NCBI GenBank assembly: GCA_041656295.1 | Contig: JBBADV010000009.1 | Coordinates: 47,763 to 111,762 of the forward strand | Reading direction: 5' to 3' | Length of the DNA: 64,000 nt | Origin: Kiritimatiellales bacterium | GTDB taxonomy: Bacteria > Verrucomicrobiota > Kiritimatiellia > Kiritimatiellales > Tichowtungiaceae | Part shown: positions 51,686-59,965 of the stretch, one piece after another | Layout: the number at the start of each line of letters is the position of its first letter | How positions within the stretch are numbered: position 1 is the stretch's first letter | The notes under the pieces: model-generated | The model's database searches: none | What the model saw: the letters and a program-made list of their open reading frames with translations, nothing else | Told to the model about the DNA's origin: nothing | Program-made: the position numbers and the translations under genes

Positions 51686-51861
51686 TGAGCGTGGAAGCGA
51701 TTTTATCACTGTTCGGCCTTCTTTTTACCGGTTTCGGCACTATCGGCGTTTATCTGCTTTCCGGCATTCGCTCGGATATGCGCGACTTCTGGACCACGCA
51801 CCGCCGGCTTGAGGAACGGGTCAACGAACACATCACCAATACCAAAATTCACAAGGAGTAA
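51685..51861 (+). CDS. 58-aa one-TM protein, possible holin (downstream copy)
   Basis: N-terminal TM (AILSLFGLLFTGFGTIGVYL) and a charged tail; matches 38633-38809. The start overlaps the preceding stop by one base. Confidence 0.55.
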   Translation: MSVEAILSLFGLLFTGFGTIGVYLLSGIRSDMRDFWTTHRRLEERVNEHITNTKIHKE

Positions 51862-51866
51862 ACCGT

Positions 51867-52064
51867 ATGAAAAAAATACTGCTGACTGTCATTGATTCAC
51901 TCTTTGCGCGGCTCAAACCGGCACACGTGCGCTCGGCGTTTTATTTCGCCATTGCCGCCGTGGAAAAACACGTCCGCAAAACAAAAAACGAAATCGACGA
52001 CCAGCTGCTGCTGCCGCTCATGGCTAAAATGCGCGAAGCACTCGACGAATCCAAGGCGGAATAA
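51867..52064 (+). CDS. 65-aa helical protein (downstream copy)
   Basis: Matches 38815-39012 with a few substitutions (MKKILLTVIDSLFARLKPAH). The ribosome site AAGGAG precedes it. One-base overlap with the next gene. Confidence 0.6.
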   Translation: MKKILLTVIDSLFARLKPAHVRSAFYFAIAAVEKHVRKTKNEIDDQLLLPLMAKMREALDESKAE

Positions 52065-52249
52065 TGGACTGGTTTGCCGGAGTCCTGGTTGCGACGGTGA
52101 TCGGCATCGCCGGGCTGCTGCTTGACCGGCGCGATAAACGGAAAGCGGACAATGCAAAAATCAAAGAACATCCTGATAATCCTGACGGCGTTGCTGCTGC
52201 TCAGCGGCGGGTGCAGGACTTAAAAAAGCAAATCGATAGCGGTTTATAA
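52064..52249 (+). CDS. i-spanin-like protein (downstream copy)
   Basis: 61 aa: TM start MDWFAGVLVATVIGIAGLLL, then the conserved DRRDKRK and a charged helical tail. Sequence before and after DRRDKRK is diverged from the upstream copy, as is usual for spanins. Confidence 0.6.
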   Translation: MDWFAGVLVATVIGIAGLLLDRRDKRKADNAKIKEHPDNPDGVAAAQRRVQDLKKQIDSGL

Positions 52250-52388
52250 TCCGCGTGCCGTTTACCGGGCACCGCCCGAAGGCGCCTGGCTGGATAACGC
52301 CATGGTCTATATCGGCAAAGATGTATGGCTGGAAACCGGCAGAATATGGATCCCGCCGCGGACTGAAATTGTTCGTCCGGACGATTAA
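52152..52388 (+). pseudogene. o-spanin-like lipoprotein with a nonsense codon (downstream copy)
   Basis: From the ATG at 52152 the frame gives MQKSKNILIILTALLLLSGG, then Cys-Arg-Thr and TAA (52221-52223). The same frame then continues open to 52388 with sequence homologous to the intact upstream product (PPEGAW, WIPPRTEIVRPDD). Upstream the aligned codon is TTA. A single change could thus have removed the periplasmic tail. A sequencing error is a possible alternative. Confidence 0.6.
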
Positions 52389-52580
52389 AAATTTACCGGT
52401 TTCCGGCGGCGCGGCAATGAAGTAAAAAAAGTCATAAAATCATGCGCGACCTCACCGGAAACCCTATTTTCCTGTTTAGATTCTGTATAAATTGAGGTGC
52501 TGTGGATAACTCTATACAAGCGGTCACTTATCCACAGGAAACCCACAAAACACTGTATATTGTGGCGGTTCCCGGCTATA
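52389..52580. other. Conserved non-coding end region of the provirus
   Basis: About 200 bp nearly identical to 39338-39530. No gene. It contains an inverted-repeat arm (CCGGTTTCCGG), the paired DnaA boxes at 52500-52537 and the approach to the Xer-like site. Both copies keep it, so it probably contains cis-acting functions. Confidence 0.7.
52500..52537. promoter_or_regulatory. Paired DnaA boxes, candidate replication or control site (downstream copy)
   Basis: CTGTGGATAA (52500-52509) and TTATCCACAG (52528-52537), a perfect 10-bp inverted repeat with an 18-nt loop, each arm a consensus DnaA box. Confidence 0.65.
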
Positions 52581-52608
52581 ATTAGACATAAGATATATTA
52601 TGCGACGT
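52581..52608 (+). other. dif-like XerC/XerD site at the right provirus end
   Basis: ATTAGACATAA-GATATA-TTATGCGACGT. The inner CATAA-N6-TTATG dyad with a 6-bp centre is the core of bacterial dif sites (as in E. coli). The element ends at the centre; the right arm would be chromosomal. If right, this is the chromosome-dimer resolution site and the window lies near the replication terminus. Confidence 0.65.
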
Positions 52609-52682
52609 TAAATTTAGATAAAGATAAATTTTGACCAATTGTTATAAGAAACGATAGGATATATGCAACCAGCATTATTAGA

Positions 52683-53707
52683 TGTTTAGTCCCACAGTGT
52701 GGTGGAACGGATCAAACTTAAAGCGATCCGGAGCAGAAGTCCGGATTTTACAGATATATTCGTATGGCGTAAGACCATAATGCTTTGAGCCGTTTGGCGA
52801 AATTATAGGCCATCAAAAAGGTCTGTATGTGTTCTTTCAGCTGATCATGGGCTCCATAGTGATAACGCTTCACCGTCGCCCCTTTCAACGTCCGGTTCAT
52901 CCGCTCAACCTGTCCGTTTGTCCAGGGATGGTTGGGTTGGGTCAGCCGGTGATCTACATTGTTTCGGGCGCAAGCCGGTTCAAAGGCATGTGCGCGAAAA
53001 AGACTCCCGCAATCCATTGCCTGCTTGATACGTCGGTTACCCGGCGAGGTAAACCGGGTTCCGTTATCCGTTAATACGGTGTGGATAGTATAAGGAACGG
53101 CCCGGATGAGCTCTTGAAGAAAGTCGGCGGCAATTCGCCGGGCTGCCTTTTCGTGAAGCTGAACAACAGTAAATTTTGACGTGCGGTCAATGGCAGCAAA
53201 CATATATAACCTGCCTTCTTCCGTGCGGACCTCAGCGATGTCGATATGGAAAAACCCGATCGGACAGGTTTTGAATTTCCGTTTGCTCTGAGGATCTTTG
53301 GTATCCGGCAGCCGGCTAATCCCATGGCGTTGGTAGCAACGATGCAGAGAGGAGCGTGTTAAATGAGGTATGGCGGTCTGCAGGCTGTAAAGACAATCAT
53401 CGAGAGGAAGCAGCGTGTGTTGCCGAAAAGCGACGCAAGCGGCTTCTTCCTCTTGCTCAGCACCGTTGACCGAGGATGCCCGGGCCCCATCGGGGCATCC
53501 TGTACTGTGTTGTGCGCTGTCGCCACTTCGCTACGGTTTTCGGGTTAATACCGTGCCGGCGCGCCAGAACATTCAGGCTCTCTTGACGATGTTGTATCGT
53601 TCGACGCACCGCCTCAGTCGTACGGGCGCATCCGTGTACTATCTGTCCCATAATTCAGCCCTCCGGAGCTCGTTATACATCACTCCAGCACACTGTGGGA
53701 CTAAACA
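52683..53707 (-). mobile_element. IS481-family insertion sequence
   Basis: The terminal inverted repeats TGTTTAGTCCCACAGTGTG (left) and its inverse (right) match over about 22 of 23 positions; the match extends 3 bp outward as AGA/TCT. Flanks are TTAG on the left and CTAG on the right, compatible with a degraded 4-bp target duplication at a CTAG site. The right end abuts the lepB stop codon. Confidence 0.85.
52684..53651 (-). pseudogene. IS481-family transposase, frameshifted
   Basis: The N-terminal HTH part (53651 downward) begins MGQIVHGCARTTEAVRRTIQ and has LARRHGINPKTVAKWRQR. It is frameshifted near 53470. The DDE core (VAAIDRTSKF-type start, VLTDNGTRFTSPG, NGQVERMNRTLKGATVKRYH) reads in another frame. 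A second frameshift near 52775 separates it from the family's C-terminal GLTPYEYICKIRTS, which ends inside the terminal repeat. Probably inactive. Confidence 0.85.
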
Positions 53708-53708
53708 T

Positions 53709-54854
53709 CTAGTGGTCGGTTTCAGCAAATCCGGCACGATCTAACGGCCAGCAAACAAAGAACGCCGGACCCATGACTTGACGCCGGTTTACAGCGCCGA
53801 AATATCGTCCGTCTAAACTGTTGTCAGTGTTGTCGCCAAAAAATAAATATTCATCGCTCTTCAGCATAATCGAATCCTCTGGACGCAATAACGGTGGCCG
53901 TTGCGGCGCTGACATCGCCAGTTGATATCCGTTATAATTCGGCGCATTGAAAATTTTTTCAAATTTAGGATCGTTCAGTTTTTCACCGTTCACATAAAGA
54001 TATTTCGGAAGAATATTGAGTGTTTCTCCCGGCATGCCGACAAGGCGCTTAATGTAATAGGCGTCTTTGCGAACCTGGGGATATGTCAGTTCACGCGTGT
54101 CAAACACAGCAATGTCCCCTCGCCTCGGCCGTATAAAATTATATTTCATGCGATTGACGAGAATATAATCGCCGCTTTTCATGACTTTACTCGCGATGAC
54201 ATCGCCAGCGCGAAAAACTTTTCCAATGCGCGCCTGCTCATTCACCATTTCCATCATGCTATTAGGAATTTTGTGTTTTATACCGCCGATATAAATGAAG
54301 GTGTTATTGCCGGATGTATCGCTGGTTTGTCCATAATAACGGTAATTTCCGTACATATCCTGCTCAAGCTGAATCCGTCCGTATGCCTTGACGGTCACTG
54401 TTTTTACGCGTTCACCGAACAGCACAAAGTTAGCAATGCGCACGACAGGATTGGATGCTTTGATTGTCGGTTCATTTTTTAATGTGATTCCGTAAAGCGT
54501 CGGCTGCATGGAGCCGGTCGGAATTTTAAACGGTTGAAAAAAGTAGGCGCGAATTCCCATCGCGGCGGCAATGGCAACGAAAAGCACTTCAACGTTCTCG
54601 CGGATTTTTTTATGTTTTTTCGACGGTATTATTTTGCCGCATGCGACTACAATGGCATCGCCGGCAGCACTCATTTTGCTGATATCCCCTTCCCTGCGTG
54701 CTTTTTTCCCTGTAGTTTCAAGAATTTTCAGTGCCGCAATTTTTTCCGGCGCGAGACTATCTTCGTGCATGTTGCGCTGATGCCGGCAGTAATGCAGGAT
54801 TTCTTTCAATGCTTTACGCGCTTTGCGGACTTTAAAAAAATTCATCGGACTCAT
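53709..54854 (-). CDS. lepB: Signal peptidase I
   Basis: The membrane peptidase that removes signal peptides. 381 aa. The N-terminal region before the TM is unusually long (about 90 charged residues). The TM helix is followed by the catalytic Ser115 in IPTGSMQPTL, and the catalytic Lys lies in DAYYIKRLVGMPGE. The box-E-like GDNTDNSLDGRYFG is present. The stop codon TAG lies in the CTAG at the IS481 insertion point, so the last residues may have been altered by the insertion. Overlaps lepA by 4 bp. Confidence 0.93.
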   Translation of the reverse strand: MSPMNFFKVRKARKALKEILHYCRHQRNMHEDSLAPEKIAALKILETTGKKARREGDISKMSAAGDAIVVACGKIIPSKKHKKIRENVEVLFVAIAAAMGIRAYFFQPFKIPTGSMQPTLYGITLKNEPTIKASNPVVRIANFVLFGERVKTVTVKAYGRIQLEQDMYGNYRYYGQTSDTSGNNTFIYIGGIKHKIPNSMMEMVNEQARIGKVFRAGDVIASKVMKSGDYILVNRMKYNFIRPRRGDIAVFDTRELTYPQVRKDAYYIKRLVGMPGETLNILPKYLYVNGEKLNDPKFEKIFNAPNYNGYQLAMSAPQRPPLLRPEDSIMLKSDEYLFFGDNTDNSLDGRYFGAVNRRQVMGPAFFVCWPLDRAGFAETDH

Positions 54855-56656
54855 TCCTGTTTTGTTTTTAGTACGGCAATAAACGCTTCCTGCGGGATGC
54901 TGACTTTACCAATACTCTTCAGTTTTTTCTTGCCCTCTTTCTGCCGTTCGAGCAGTTTGCGTTTGCGTGAAATATCGCCGCCGTAACATTTAGCCGTCAC
55001 ATCTTTGCGGTACGCTTTAATCGTTTCGCGTGCGATAATTTTTCCACCGAGCGCCGCCTGGATCGCCACCGGAAACGCCTGACGCGGAATGACATCTTTC
55101 AACGATTCACACATTTGCCGTCCGCGCGAAATTGCCTTTGAGCGATGTACGATACTTGAAAATGCATCAACCGGTTCGCTGTGAATCATGATGTCCATTT
55201 TGACAAGATCGGACATCCGGTAATCGGAATATTCATAGTCCATCGATGCATAACCGCGGCTGATGCTTTTCAGCCGGTCATAAAAATCAACCAAAACTTC
55301 ATTCAGCGGCAGATCACATGTCAGCATCACGCGTTGTGAATCGATTGAGTCGGTATGTGTGATGTCGCCGCGTTTTTCCATCACAAGCTGCATCATATCG
55401 CCCATGCAGGATGTCGGCGTAATAATGGTTGCTTTAATGAACGGCTCTTCCATGTTTTCAATCAACGCCGGATCCGGCAACAGTGTCGGATTATCAATTT
55501 CCAGCAACTCGCTATCTTTCAAAAGAATGCGGTAGATGACATTCGGATATGACGCAATGATGTCTAAATCAAATTCGCGCCGCAAACGTTCCTGCACAAT
55601 TTCCATGTGAAGCAGTCCGAGAAAACCGCACCGGAATCCGAATCCGAGCGCGACAGATGACTCCGCCTGATAGGTCAACGCCGCATCATTCAACCGCAGT
55701 TTATCCAAACTCTTACCGAGCTTTTCATAATCGCTGGTTTCGATTGGATAAATTCCGGCGAAGACCATCGGATGAATCTCCTTGAAACCCGGCAGTGCTT
55801 TATCTGCCGGATATTTCGCTGATGTCATGGTATCGCCGATTTGAATTTCCGCGGAATCCTTAATATTGGCAATCACATAACCAACGCTGCCCTCGACCAG
55901 TTCTTTACGAATTTCCGGATCGGGCGTGAATACGCCGACTTCTTTAATTTCGTACTCCTGCCCTGTTCCCATCATATGGACTTTTTCACCGGGCTTCAGG
56001 CTTCCGCTGAACAGACGCAGGTAAACGACTACGCCACGAAATGCATCATACTTTGAATCGAATACCAGACCGCGCGTTGAATGATCCGCCGGTGGCTTTG
56101 GCGCCGGAATTCGGGCAACAATTGCCTCTAAAACGTTTTCAATCCCCTCGCCGGTTTTGGCGCTGACAGCAATGCACTCGCTCACATCAATCGCCAACAG
56201 ATCCTCAATCTGCTGTGCAACCTCTTTCGGCCGTGCATTCGGCAGCTCGATCTTATTTAGCACCGGCACGATTGTCAGATGCTGATCCGCGGCCAGAAAT
56301 GCGTTTGACACCGTCTGCGCTTCAACGCCCTGTGCCGCATCGACAACAAGAATTGCACCTTCACACGCCTGCAGACTGCGTGACACTTCATATGAAAAGT
56401 CAACATGTCCGGGTGTGTCGATTAGATTAAACAGATAGGTTTTCCCGTCTTGCGCTTTATACGGCATCGACACCGGATGCGCTTTAATGGTGATCCCGCG
56501 CTCGCGCTCCAGATCCATTGCATCAAGCACCTGCTCTTTCATTTTACGCTCCTCAATTGCACCGGTGAGTTGCAGGATGCGGTCGGCCAGTGTCGATTTG
56601 CCATGGTCGATGTGAGCGATAATCGAAAAATTACGAATATGTGAAAGATTAGCCAT
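54851..56656 (-). CDS. lepA: Elongation factor 4 (back-translocase)
   Basis: A ribosome-bound GTPase. G1 motif AHIDHGKSTLADR, G2/G3 with DTPGHVDFSYEVSRSL, G4 NKIELPNA; the C-terminal LepA-specific domain is complete (QREGKKKLKSIGKV-type end). I chose the ATG at 56656 (MANLSHIRNFSI), giving 601 aa, the normal length. No clear ribosome site is present because the start is only 8 bp after rpe. Second gene of rpe-lepA-lepB. Confidence 0.97.
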   Translation of the reverse strand: MANLSHIRNFSIIAHIDHGKSTLADRILQLTGAIEERKMKEQVLDAMDLERERGITIKAHPVSMPYKAQDGKTYLFNLIDTPGHVDFSYEVSRSLQACEGAILVVDAAQGVEAQTVSNAFLAADQHLTIVPVLNKIELPNARPKEVAQQIEDLLAIDVSECIAVSAKTGEGIENVLEAIVARIPAPKPPADHSTRGLVFDSKYDAFRGVVVYLRLFSGSLKPGEKVHMMGTGQEYEIKEVGVFTPDPEIRKELVEGSVGYVIANIKDSAEIQIGDTMTSAKYPADKALPGFKEIHPMVFAGIYPIETSDYEKLGKSLDKLRLNDAALTYQAESSVALGFGFRCGFLGLLHMEIVQERLRREFDLDIIASYPNVIYRILLKDSELLEIDNPTLLPDPALIENMEEPFIKATIITPTSCMGDMMQLVMEKRGDITHTDSIDSQRVMLTCDLPLNEVLVDFYDRLKSISRGYASMDYEYSDYRMSDLVKMDIMIHSEPVDAFSSIVHRSKAISRGRQMCESLKDVIPRQAFPVAIQAALGGKIIARETIKAYRKDVTAKCYGGDISRKRKLLERQKEGKKKLKSIGKVSIPQEAFIAVLKTKQE

Positions 56657-56664
56657 AATGTATT

Positions 56665-57339
56665 TTAGATCGCGGAACAATAGACGTTCTCTGCATTCGT
56701 GCGCATTTGTAAAATGGCCGCTTTCATATCCGGCGCTTTAAACAGCGATGTCCCTGCCACAAACAGATTAGCACCGTGTGCCGCTGCCGGCTTAACAGTG
56801 TTAAGATCAATACCGCCGTCAATCGAAATCAGAATTTCAGGAAAACGCCGGCGGACATCCGCAACTTTATTTTCCACCGCTGCGATATAACTCTGCCCGC
56901 CGAATCCGGGATGGACCGACATTACCAGCACCTCATCCACTAATCCTTTTTCAAGAAATGGCAGTACTGCATCAACCTGTGTGTCCGGGCTCAGAGTGAG
57001 TCCACTTTTGCATCCGAGATCGCGGATTTTTTTCAGTGTTGTTTCAGCATCGCATTCTGCTTCGATATGAATCATCAACGAGTCTGCACCGGCTTTAATA
57101 AACGCATCTACATAATTCTGCGGGCGAAGCAGCATCAAATGGACATCCAGCGGCAGATCCGTTACACGGTCAGCCATTTCAACTATCGCAGGCCCCATGC
57201 TGATATTCGGTACAAAAACGCCATCCATTACATCAACATGAATCTGATCGGCACCGCATGTTTCACACATCCGCACGGCAGCTTCAAGGTTGCCTATATC
57301 CGCAGCCAGAATCGACGGCATAATTTCAATTTTTGACAT
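56665..57339 (-). CDS. rpe: Ribulose-phosphate 3-epimerase
   Basis: Interconverts ribulose-5-P and xylulose-5-P in the pentose phosphate pathway. A 224-aa TIM barrel. It has the motifs MPSILAADIGNLE, HVDVMDGVFVPNIS, LDVHLMLLRP, VMSVHPGFGGQSYI and SIDGGIDLNTV. First gene of the rpe-lepA-lepB operon. Works in the same pathway as the transketolase at 10.6-12.6 kb. Confidence 0.97.
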   Translation of the reverse strand: MSKIEIMPSILAADIGNLEAAVRMCETCGADQIHVDVMDGVFVPNISMGPAIVEMADRVTDLPLDVHLMLLRPQNYVDAFIKAGADSLMIHIEAECDAETTLKKIRDLGCKSGLTLSPDTQVDAVLPFLEKGLVDEVLVMSVHPGFGGQSYIAAVENKVADVRRRFPEILISIDGGIDLNTVKPAAAHGANLFVAGTSLFKAPDMKAAILQMRTNAENVYCSAI

Positions 57340-57511
57340 GATGTTTTTCTTAATTAAAATAAAAAATAAATCTAACGAATAGTACCTGAAAATGCAAGAA
57401 ACACACGCGATAAATCAAATAAAAATTCAATTGAAGAATATATTAAATGTTTTATAAGATACTTATATAAATCGGGGAGAGATTAACCAACTCCCTGTAA
57501 TAGGAGGTTCC

Positions 57512-57700
57512 ATGAAAAAAATCGTAATGATTGCTGCTGTTAGTGCTCTGCTTTTTTCCCTCACGGGTTGCGGCTCCCTGCGGACACCAGCCAGTGGTAG
57601 AAACCACGGACTCACATACTATAATACTTTCTTCGGCATTTCCATTGAAAGCCTGGTGTATGGTGACGGTCTGGTTGTTAATGCAATGGACAATAAATAA
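57512..57700 (+). CDS. Small lipoprotein
   Basis: 62 aa with a lipoprotein signal (MKKIVMIAAVSALLFSLTGC; lipobox LTGC at 17-20). The mature part is about 43 residues with no known domain. Strong ribosome site AATAGGAGGTTCC and a strong terminator after it make it a well-defined single-gene unit. Unknown function. Confidence 0.75.
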   Translation: MKKIVMIAAVSALLFSLTGCGSLRTPASGRNHGLTYYNTFFGISIESLVYGDGLVVNAMDNK

Positions 57701-57722
57701 TTCAGTTGTTCAGTTATCACAG

Positions 57723-57757
57723 AAAAGCCGCTTTCATTCGAAAGCGGCTTTTTTTTA
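57723..57757 (+). terminator. Rho-independent terminator
   Basis: AAAAGCCGCTTTC-ATTC-GAAAGCGGCTTTT followed by more Ts. A 13-bp stem, 22 bp after the lipoprotein stop; because of the A-run on the other side it could work in both directions. Confidence 0.9.
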
Positions 57758-57937
57758 TCTCGCTCTCTTTAAAAACGATTGACCGGAAAATCCAGCCTCC
57801 ACATAGCATTCGATGATTTTAATTTTTATTGCGACCGTGATTCGAATCGAAGATCCGTAATGAATTTATAAATTGTACATTGCTGTAGAACCACTGATTC
57901 AACACGTTTTTTACATTGTCGCAGCCATGGCTACACT

Positions 57938-58681
57938 CTAATAATCAACTCTCCACAAAAAGAGTCCGAGCGCTTTGACGGTAGGGATTTCGTTGGTACG
58001 TTTTCCGGCGGTGAGAAACCGTTCGGCATCGTTGGGTTGCAATTCACCGATTCCAACGCGCAATAAAAATCCCACGATGCTGCGTACCATTTTATACAGA
58101 AATCCTGCGCCGGTTACGCGAATCATTAAATCACCTTCCCGTGTCCGCCGGATTTCAATTTCGCGAACCGTTTTCACAGTGCCTTCAATTTCACGGCGCG
58201 GATTAGCTGTGAATGCGGCAAAGTCGTGTTTGCCTATGAGCTGCTGCGCCGCTGTTCGCATGGCGCCGATATTTAATTTTCGACGCTCGTGTAAACGGTA
58301 AAGCCGCAACTTCGGCGGCACAGCCTGTCCGTTCCAGATGAAATAACGGTACTCTTTGCTGGCAGCATCGTAGCGCGCATTAAAATCCGGCGAAACGCGC
58401 TCCATTTCCATAATCCGGATATCCGGCGGAAGCTGCGCATTCAGTCCGTTCATAAAACGTCCGGTGTCCACCGGCTTGTTCAGATCAAAATGTACAACCT
58501 GTCCTTTTGCATGTACACCGGCGTCGGTGCGGCCGGAATGATGAATACGGAGACGTTTACCGGTCAGCTGTCCAATCGCGCGTTCGACTTCGCCCTGAAT
58601 CGTGGTTTTTCCAGGCTGAACCTGCCAGCCGGAATAATTCGTGCCGTCGTAAGCCACCGTAATTTTGTATCGTTTGTTCAT
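57938..58681 (-). CDS. truA: tRNA pseudouridine(38-40) synthase
   Basis: Modifies uridines 38-40 of tRNA anticodon arms. From the ATG at 58681 (MNKRYKITVAYDGTNY) it is 247 aa, typical length. The catalytic Asp lies in HHSGRTDAGVHAKGQV. The C-terminal FLYKMVRSIVGFLLRVG motif is present. Preceded by a dispersed repeat and divergent from the methyltransferase gene. Confidence 0.95.
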   Translation of the reverse strand: MNKRYKITVAYDGTNYSGWQVQPGKTTIQGEVERAIGQLTGKRLRIHHSGRTDAGVHAKGQVVHFDLNKPVDTGRFMNGLNAQLPPDIRIMEMERVSPDFNARYDAASKEYRYFIWNGQAVPPKLRLYRLHERRKLNIGAMRTAAQQLIGKHDFAAFTANPRREIEGTVKTVREIEIRRTREGDLMIRVTGAGFLYKMVRSIVGFLLRVGIGELQPNDAERFLTAGKRTNEIPTVKALGLFLWRVDY

Positions 58682-58696
58682 TTTGTTGTTCAATTT

Positions 58697-58759
58697 AACC
58701 GCGGATAGCACGGATGTAAACGGATATATAATTTCAGTGTAATCTGTGTTTTCCGTGGT
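58697..58759. repeat. Dispersed inverted repeat, short copy
   Basis: The left arm AACCGCGGATAGCACGG begins at 58697; the right arm reads GTAATCTGTGTTTTCCGTGG. The two arms are nearly adjacent here, making a compact hairpin between truA and the methyltransferase gene. Confidence 0.65.
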
Positions 58760-58770
58760 ATCCTCAACGG

Positions 58771-59916
58771 ATGTTTCAATATCAACAGAGAAATCAATAC
58801 TTCGCTCAGATTGCCGCCGGATTTGAAGAGATCACTGAAGCGGAATTGAGAGAACTCGGCGCAAAAGACGTTAAACCGGCGTTTCGAGGAATTCATTTTG
58901 AAGCGTCAGCAGAAAATTTATACCGCATCATTTATACCTCGCGACTCATCGTTCGCGTATTGGCACCGCTGGTTACATTTGACTGCCACAGCGATCGGTA
59001 TCTGTACCAAACCGCATTGAAAATTGAATGGAATAAATTCATCTCACCGCGCAATACATTCGCCGTAAACGCATCAACCTCTAATACACCGGCACTCAAC
59101 CATTCGCAATACGCTGCGCTGAAAGTAAAAGACGCCGTCTGTGATTATTTCCGGCAGAAAACCGGTGAGCGTCCGTCGGTTGATGTACAATCGCCGGATC
59201 TGGGCATTCATCTTTTTGTTCGCAATAACCGTGCCACGCTGAGCATTGAACTTTCCGGCGGCTCGCTGCATAAGCGCGGCTATCGTACCAGAAGCGTTGA
59301 AGCGCCGATGCAGGAAACTCTGGCTGCTGCCATCATCCGGCTTTCCGGCTGGGACGGCGAACGCCCGCTGATTGATCCAATGTGCGGCGCCGGAACACTG
59401 CTGTGTGAAGCCGCGATGCATCATTGCAGAATCCCGTCGGGATATCTGCGCCGAAAATTCGGCTTTGAACTGCTGCCGGATTTTCAAGCGGACGTCTGGA
59501 AAAAAATAAAAACCGGCGCCGGTAAACAACTGCGCCCCCTGCCCGCCGGAAAAATTGCCGGCAGCGATATGAACCGCACCGCCGTAAGCGCAACCAAAAC
59601 GAATCTGAATAATATTCCGGGCTGCGCCGGAAATTATCGCGTTGAAGAAAAACGCTTTCAGGACATTCCAAAAATTGAGAACTCGATCATTGTTGTCAAT
59701 CCACCCTACGGTGTGCGGCTGGGCGATCGCGAGTCCGCCGAAATGTTAATGAAAGAGTTCGGTGACTTCCTCAAACAGCGCTGTACCGGATGCACCGCGT
59801 ATATTTATGCCGGCGACCGGCAGCTTTTGAAAAAAGTCGGACTTAAACCCGAATGGAAAAAAGAACTCAATAACGGCGGACTCGCCGGCATTCTCGGTAA
59901 ATTCGACTTATATTAA
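58771..59916 (+). CDS. THUMP-domain rRNA/tRNA guanine-N2 methyltransferase (RlmL-N-like)
   Basis: 381 aa. The N-terminal ferredoxin-like/THUMP domain (QYFAQIAAGFEEITEAELRE, then RIIYTSRLIVRVL) is followed by the Rossmann methyltransferase domain. That domain has DPMCGAGTLLCEAAM (SAM) and the catalytic IVVNPPYGVRLGD, typical of N2-guanine RNA methyltransferases. It is the YpsC/RlmL N-half type. Probably methylates 23S rRNA, but a tRNA target is possible. Confidence 0.9.
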   Translation: MFQYQQRNQYFAQIAAGFEEITEAELRELGAKDVKPAFRGIHFEASAENLYRIIYTSRLIVRVLAPLVTFDCHSDRYLYQTALKIEWNKFISPRNTFAVNASTSNTPALNHSQYAALKVKDAVCDYFRQKTGERPSVDVQSPDLGIHLFVRNNRATLSIELSGGSLHKRGYRTRSVEAPMQETLAAAIIRLSGWDGERPLIDPMCGAGTLLCEAAMHHCRIPSGYLRRKFGFELLPDFQADVWKKIKTGAGKQLRPLPAGKIAGSDMNRTAVSATKTNLNNIPGCAGNYRVEEKRFQDIPKIENSIIVVNPPYGVRLGDRESAEMLMKEFGDFLKQRCTGCTAYIYAGDRQLLKKVGLKPEWKKELNNGGLAGILGKFDLY

Positions 59917-59965
59917 AACCATAAAAACTCTGAACACTGAATTGTGAACCCCAACAGGTTTAAAT

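Larger units (their letters stand above)
39547..52597 (+). mobile_element. Complete tailless-phage-like provirus at a dif-like site
   Basis: About 13.05 kb between two Xer-like sites. It encodes a rolling-circle-type Rep, SSB, a packaging ATPase, a candidate capsid protein, many one-TM proteins, a secreted spike, spanin-like proteins and VapBC. It lacks terminase, portal, tail and integrase genes. All large genes point rightwards. The gene set matches small icosahedral membrane-containing phages such as PM2 (Corticoviridae) and FLiP (Finnlakeviridae). Family placement is inference. Confidence 0.8.

Noticed and set aside
53071..53325. A separate 84-aa protein inside the IS481 element
   Set aside because: It is an out-of-frame reading of the transposase region. 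The family's sequence runs in the other minus-strand frame there.
32000..53700. A CRISPR array
   Set aside because: The repeats in this block are two long element copies and inverted repeats. No regularly spaced short direct repeats or cas genes were seen.
57800..57935. A tRNA or small RNA near GTGATTCGAATCGAAG
   Set aside because: The string resembles a T-loop, but flanking sequence gives no cloverleaf and no terminator follows.
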